Positions 61,686 to 64,000 of a stretch of 64,000 nt of DNA are shown piece after piece. The position numbers and the translations under genes were made by a program. Below the pieces are notes generated by a model. It made no database searches, was not told the DNA's origin, and worked only from the letters and a program-made list of their open reading frames with translations. Position 1 is the stretch's first letter; each line of letters opens with the position of its first letter. This DNA comes from Faecalibacter bovis (GTDB lineage: Bacteria > Bacteroidota > Bacteroidia > Flavobacteriales > Weeksellaceae): assembly GCF_017948305.1 (NCBI RefSeq), contig NZ_CP072842.1, positions 2,548,501 to 2,612,500 on the forward strand, given 5' to 3'.

Positions 61686-61710
61686 CAAATGTAGAATGGT
61701 TTTTTCTACA
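61686..61710 (-). promoter_or_regulatory. YceI operon -7 box overlapping an inverted repeat
   Basis: On the minus strand TACATTTG (61686-61693) is an exact -7 box, 33 nt before the ATG. An exact 7-bp inverted repeat, TGTAGAA (61690-61696) and TTCTACA (61704-61710), 7 nt apart, overlaps it and could be an operator. Confidence 0.5.
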
Positions 61711-61817
61711 GAATATTGATGTAAGTCAAGAAATTAATTTTTTAAAAAATTATCTTGAATGATCCATAAAACCTCTCAATAAATATTCCAAAATAGATGA
61801 AAATCAAATTATTACAA

Positions 61818-61852
61818 TAAAAAAACACTTACAAATTTGTAAGTGTTTTTTT
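61818..61852 (-). terminator. Terminator of the map operon
   Basis: A near-perfect 14-bp palindrome with core AACACTTACAAA (about 61824-61835) and TTTGTAAGTGTT (61836-61847), flanked by A and T runs. It abuts the stop of the 99-aa gene. Confidence 0.82.
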
Positions 61853-62152
61853 TTATTTGATCGGGCTAAAGTACCAATACGTTGAAGTTTTTTTATTTTC
61901 TACTTCTAAATACTCCGGAGTTGCCTGTGGCATTAGATGTAATTCTTCAGACTTTTTTAAATCTGTTAAGATTTGACGTAAAGGATAACCTTTTTTTCGA
62001 TCGTGTGGAAAATATCCTTTTTCGATTAAAAATGGCATCATATCCTTCGTTTTTACACGCTCTAAGTTATTTTCAATTAAATAAGCTTGAATATCAGCAC
62101 TCATTTTTTTCACGATTTCACGATCGATTTGTTCGTATGTATTTTTCTTCAT
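61853..62152 (-). CDS. Small hypothetical protein downstream of map
   Basis: A 99-aa basic protein with no signal peptide or membrane segment. It contains MKKNTYEQIDREIVKKMSAD, a PFLIEKGYFPHDRKKGYPLR centre and a C-terminal TSTYWYFSP. The Lys/Arg content and helix-turn pattern could fit a small nucleic-acid-binding or ribosome-associated protein, but I do not recognise the family. It starts 9 nt after the map stop and shares its terminator, so it is co-expressed with methionine aminopeptidase. Confidence 0.65.
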   Translation of the reverse strand: MKKNTYEQIDREIVKKMSADIQAYLIENNLERVKTKDMMPFLIEKGYFPHDRKKGYPLRQILTDLKKSEELHLMPQATPEYLEVENKKTSTYWYFSPIK

Positions 62153-62161
62153 ATAATATTA

Positions 62162-62923
62162 TTACCAATTCCCATTCATGTGCGTCAAGATCATTGGACC
62201 TTCAGAAGTTACTAAAACAGTATGTTCATGTTGTGCAAAAACTCCTGGTTCATTTCCAATCATTGTCCAACCATCAGCCTGTTCTATTGCTTCGTATGAG
62301 TTTTCTGAAATAAAAGTTTCTAATGCGATAACCGAATTTTTACGTAATCGACGTTTATCATCAGGATCACGAAAGTTTAATAAATCTAAGGGTTCTTCAT
62401 GTAACGAACGACCAACGCCATGACCTGTTAAATTTTCTATTACACTAAATTTATGTTTTTTAGCTTCCTTTTCAATAATTCCACCAATATCAGCAATTTT
62501 AACACCAGATTTTACTGCATTAATCGCTTTTTGTAAAGCTGAAATTGAAGCATCAACAATTTTTTGATACCCATTAATATCATCTCCAACAACAATAGAA
62601 CCACCATTATCAGCCCAAAAACCATTTAATTCAGCTGAAACATCAATATTAATTACGTCACCTTCCATTATGATTTTATCCGCTTTTGGAATTCCGTGAC
62701 AGATTTCTTCATTAACGCTCAAACAAGTAAAACCTGGAAATTTATATGTTTCATAAGGTGCAGATTTAGCTCCAAATTTTTCTAAAATTTTAGAACCATA
62801 TATATCTAACTCCAAAGTTGACATTCCTGGTTTAACATAATCTTTCATTTCTTTAAGAGTAATTGCAACAGCTTCACTCACTGCTTTCATACCAATTAAC
62901 TCTTCTTCAGTCTCTATAATCAT
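62162..62923 (-). CDS. map: Methionine aminopeptidase, type I
   Basis: A 253-aa M24A enzyme that removes the initiator methionine from new proteins. The metal ligands are visible: two Asp eleven residues apart in INIDVSAELNGFWADNGG, His in TGHGVGRSLHEEP, Glu in VIALETF and Glu near AQHEHTVLV. The substrate-binding SVNEEICHGIP is at about 69-79. The chain is slightly divergent from E. coli Map, and many Bacteroidota carry a second map copy next to ribosomal genes, so this may be the accessory copy. A 99-aa gene follows in the same operon. Confidence 0.92.
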   Translation of the reverse strand: MIIETEEELIGMKAVSEAVAITLKEMKDYVKPGMSTLELDIYGSKILEKFGAKSAPYETYKFPGFTCLSVNEEICHGIPKADKIIMEGDVINIDVSAELNGFWADNGGSIVVGDDINGYQKIVDASISALQKAINAVKSGVKIADIGGIIEKEAKKHKFSVIENLTGHGVGRSLHEEPLDLLNFRDPDDKRRLRKNSVIALETFISENSYEAIEQADGWTMIGNEPGVFAQHEHTVLVTSEGPMILTHMNGNW

Positions 62924-63081
62924 TACTACAACTACTTTTTGATTTCAAATTCAGAAATCGAATGCAAAATTACGGTTATTCATTCAGTTTATCATTCATA
63001 ATTTTAGTTTTCCCTGAATTATATGATAATTAAAACAAGAAGGACAAAAAATTTCAAAATTTCTGTAACTTATATATAAAC

Positions 63082-63115
63082 AAAAAACCTTCTGTATTTT
63101 CAGACAGAAGGTTTT
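63082..63115 (-). terminator. Terminator of the 151-aa lipoprotein gene
   Basis: A 12-bp stem, AAAACCTTCTGT (63084-63095) with ACAGAAGGTTTT (63104-63115); the minus strand then continues with Ts. Confidence 0.78.
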
Positions 63116-63164
63116 AACTTGAAAAATTATAAAAAACATTAATTATCATAAAAAGCAAAACAGA

Positions 63165-63620
63165 TTACAATTCGTTTTCTTCTACATTTTCGTAATCAAA
63201 AGCTTGTTTTTTATTGTCATTAACTATCATGAATCTATCTTCGATAATTTCAAATGGAATTATTTCTTTCTGAAATAATATTTCGCCAGATATTAATGAA
63301 ATTCCACCTTCATTTAAACTCTGACTCCAAACTTCGATAAATTTTTTATCCATATTATTAGATGTCCAATACCAAATTCCTAAAATTCGGTTAGTACTTT
63401 TATCGAAAGCTATCTGAAACCACTCACTATTAACGTCTTTTGAAAAACCATCAGATCTATATATATTTCCAAATGGTTTTCCTGTATTATTTTCGTTAAA
63501 TTTAATTTTATTATTAATACTTGATTCGTTTATAGTGTAATCTTTTATTGATTCATTTTCTGCTAATTGACAACTTGAAATAAAAATTACACAAAAAAAA
63601 ATTACAATATTTAAATACAT
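63165..63620 (-). CDS. Lipoprotein of unknown function
   Basis: A 151-aa lipoprotein with lipobox FISSC at about 13-17. The mature part is Asn/Ile/Glu-rich, with short strands (EWFQIAFDKSTNRILGIWYW, RFMIVNDNKKQAFDYE) and no known domain. It has about 30 charged residues and no membrane segment after the signal. It is a single-gene leftward unit; the 262-bp region to the right holds its promoter and that of the rightward partial gene. Confidence 0.65.
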   Translation of the reverse strand: MYLNIVIFFCVIFISSCQLAENESIKDYTINESSINNKIKFNENNTGKPFGNIYRSDGFSKDVNSEWFQIAFDKSTNRILGIWYWTSNNMDKKFIEVWSQSLNEGGISLISGEILFQKEIIPFEIIEDRFMIVNDNKKQAFDYENVEENEL

Positions 63621-63861
63621 AAATCTACATTATAAGCTTTTAATTATAATTGAGATTACCTTGATAATCGCATCAAAATTAAATAACTTATAAAGAGATT
63701 TAATTAATGATACATAAAAGTTTAGTTAGTTAGGAAAATCTTATTTTCTTGAACAAATATAGCCACCCAATCCTTTCGTTTTTATATGAATTAATGAATC
63801 ATTGTTTTTAATTAACCAAATAGGTATTTTAGACAATTAAAAGTATTTAATCCTGAATCTT

Positions 63862-63869
63862 TAAATTTG
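63862..63869 (+). promoter_or_regulatory. -7 element (TAAATTTG) of the right-edge gene
   Basis: An exact TAnnTTTG box 13 nt before the ATG at 63883, supporting that start as real. No clear -33 element. Confidence 0.4.
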
Positions 63870-63882
63870 TTGAAAACAGATT

Positions 63883-64000
63883 ATGGATTTGAAATTATAT
63901 GATGAAGAATTTGATGACTTTAAAATATTTTGCCTCGAAGGCGTTAAAGACATTGAGGATGAAGAAAAATCAAAATTATATCCTTTTTTAGAACATTTAG
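63883..64000 (+). CDS. Partial gene at right edge, hypothetical
   Basis: An open frame of 39 codons from the ATG at 63883 to the window end, beginning MDLKLYDEEFDDFKIF and rich in Asp, Glu, Lys and Leu. There is no stop before the edge. The exact -7 box upstream makes it a likely gene. The first 39 residues are too few and too acidic to assign a family. Confidence 0.55.
   Translation, partial: MDLKLYDEEFDDFKIFCLEGVKDIEDEEKSKLYPFLEHL

Noticed and set aside
1-64000. tRNA, rRNA, CRISPR, insertion sequence or prophage
   Set aside because: I looked for TPsiC-like patterns, direct repeats with spacers and transposase motifs on both strands and saw none; a tRNAscan and repeat search would be decisive.

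Overview
This window comes from an AT-rich member of the Bacteroidota, almost certainly a flavobacterium and plausibly of the Weeksellaceae/Empedobacter type. The evidence is the gene set (a PorW/SprE-like TPR lipoprotein, an OstA-like protein, DUF4286, DUF4328 and DUF4846 proteins, a bacterial GH3 protein, CarboxypepD_reg-like proteins), the near absence of Shine-Dalgarno sequences, and repeated copies of the Bacteroidota sigma-A element TAnnTTTG just upstream of start codons, in three or four places with a TTG/TTTG element 18-21 nt further up. Intergenic regions are short (none exceeds about 300 bases) and most transcription units end in a clear hairpin flanked by A and T runs, so unit borders can be read directly. 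I saw no tRNA, rRNA, insertion sequence, prophage or CRISPR array. This is core chromosome.

Layout, left to right. The window opens inside a leftward cold-shock protein gene (first 16 codons only), divergent from hemW, murI and rocD. A 642-aa membrane protein with a degenerate M48 peptidase core follows, then a leftward GH3/thioesterase pair. Next come the PorW/SprE-like lipoprotein, hemB (leftward), a Blc-type lipocalin, trmD, an odd reductase/DUF4846-lipoprotein fusion, a Dna2-like nuclease-helicase, and hemL. With hemW and hemB, hemL makes three haem-pathway genes scattered in the first 20 kb. From 19 to 26.5 kb are DUF4286, an M20 dipeptidase, an FAD monooxygenase, an MgtC-like protein, an MFS transporter, an unknown 372-aa protein, and an overlapping pair of small paralogous membrane proteins.

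The region 26.6-32.9 kb is one leftward RND efflux operon: a GbsR/MarR-like regulator, then membrane-fusion protein, inner-membrane pump and outer-membrane channel. A near-palindrome sits directly against the operon's -7 box and is a good operator candidate. After it come an oxidoreductase with a plant-type 2Fe-2S domain, mgsA, a probable SulP - AI-2E family - DUF4328 membrane-protein operon, aminopeptidase P, a few poorly known genes, lplA, a large-subunit catalase with a small upstream partner gene, and fabI.

The last third holds a methyltransferase/glycosyltransferase/CarboxypepD_reg cluster, a fur - ostA-like - lipoprotein - class III aminotransferase operon, pcrA/uvrD, alsT, a secreted coiled-coil protein, two tandem YceI genes (one exported, one not), a map operon, a lipoprotein, and the start of a gene cut by the right edge.

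No clearly new multi-gene system is present. The best leads are the inactive M48-like membrane protein, the two-subunit paralogous membrane pair at 25.6-26.5 kb, the reductase/lipoprotein fusion, the operator-like palindromes of the efflux and YceI operons, and the near-leaderless promoters.
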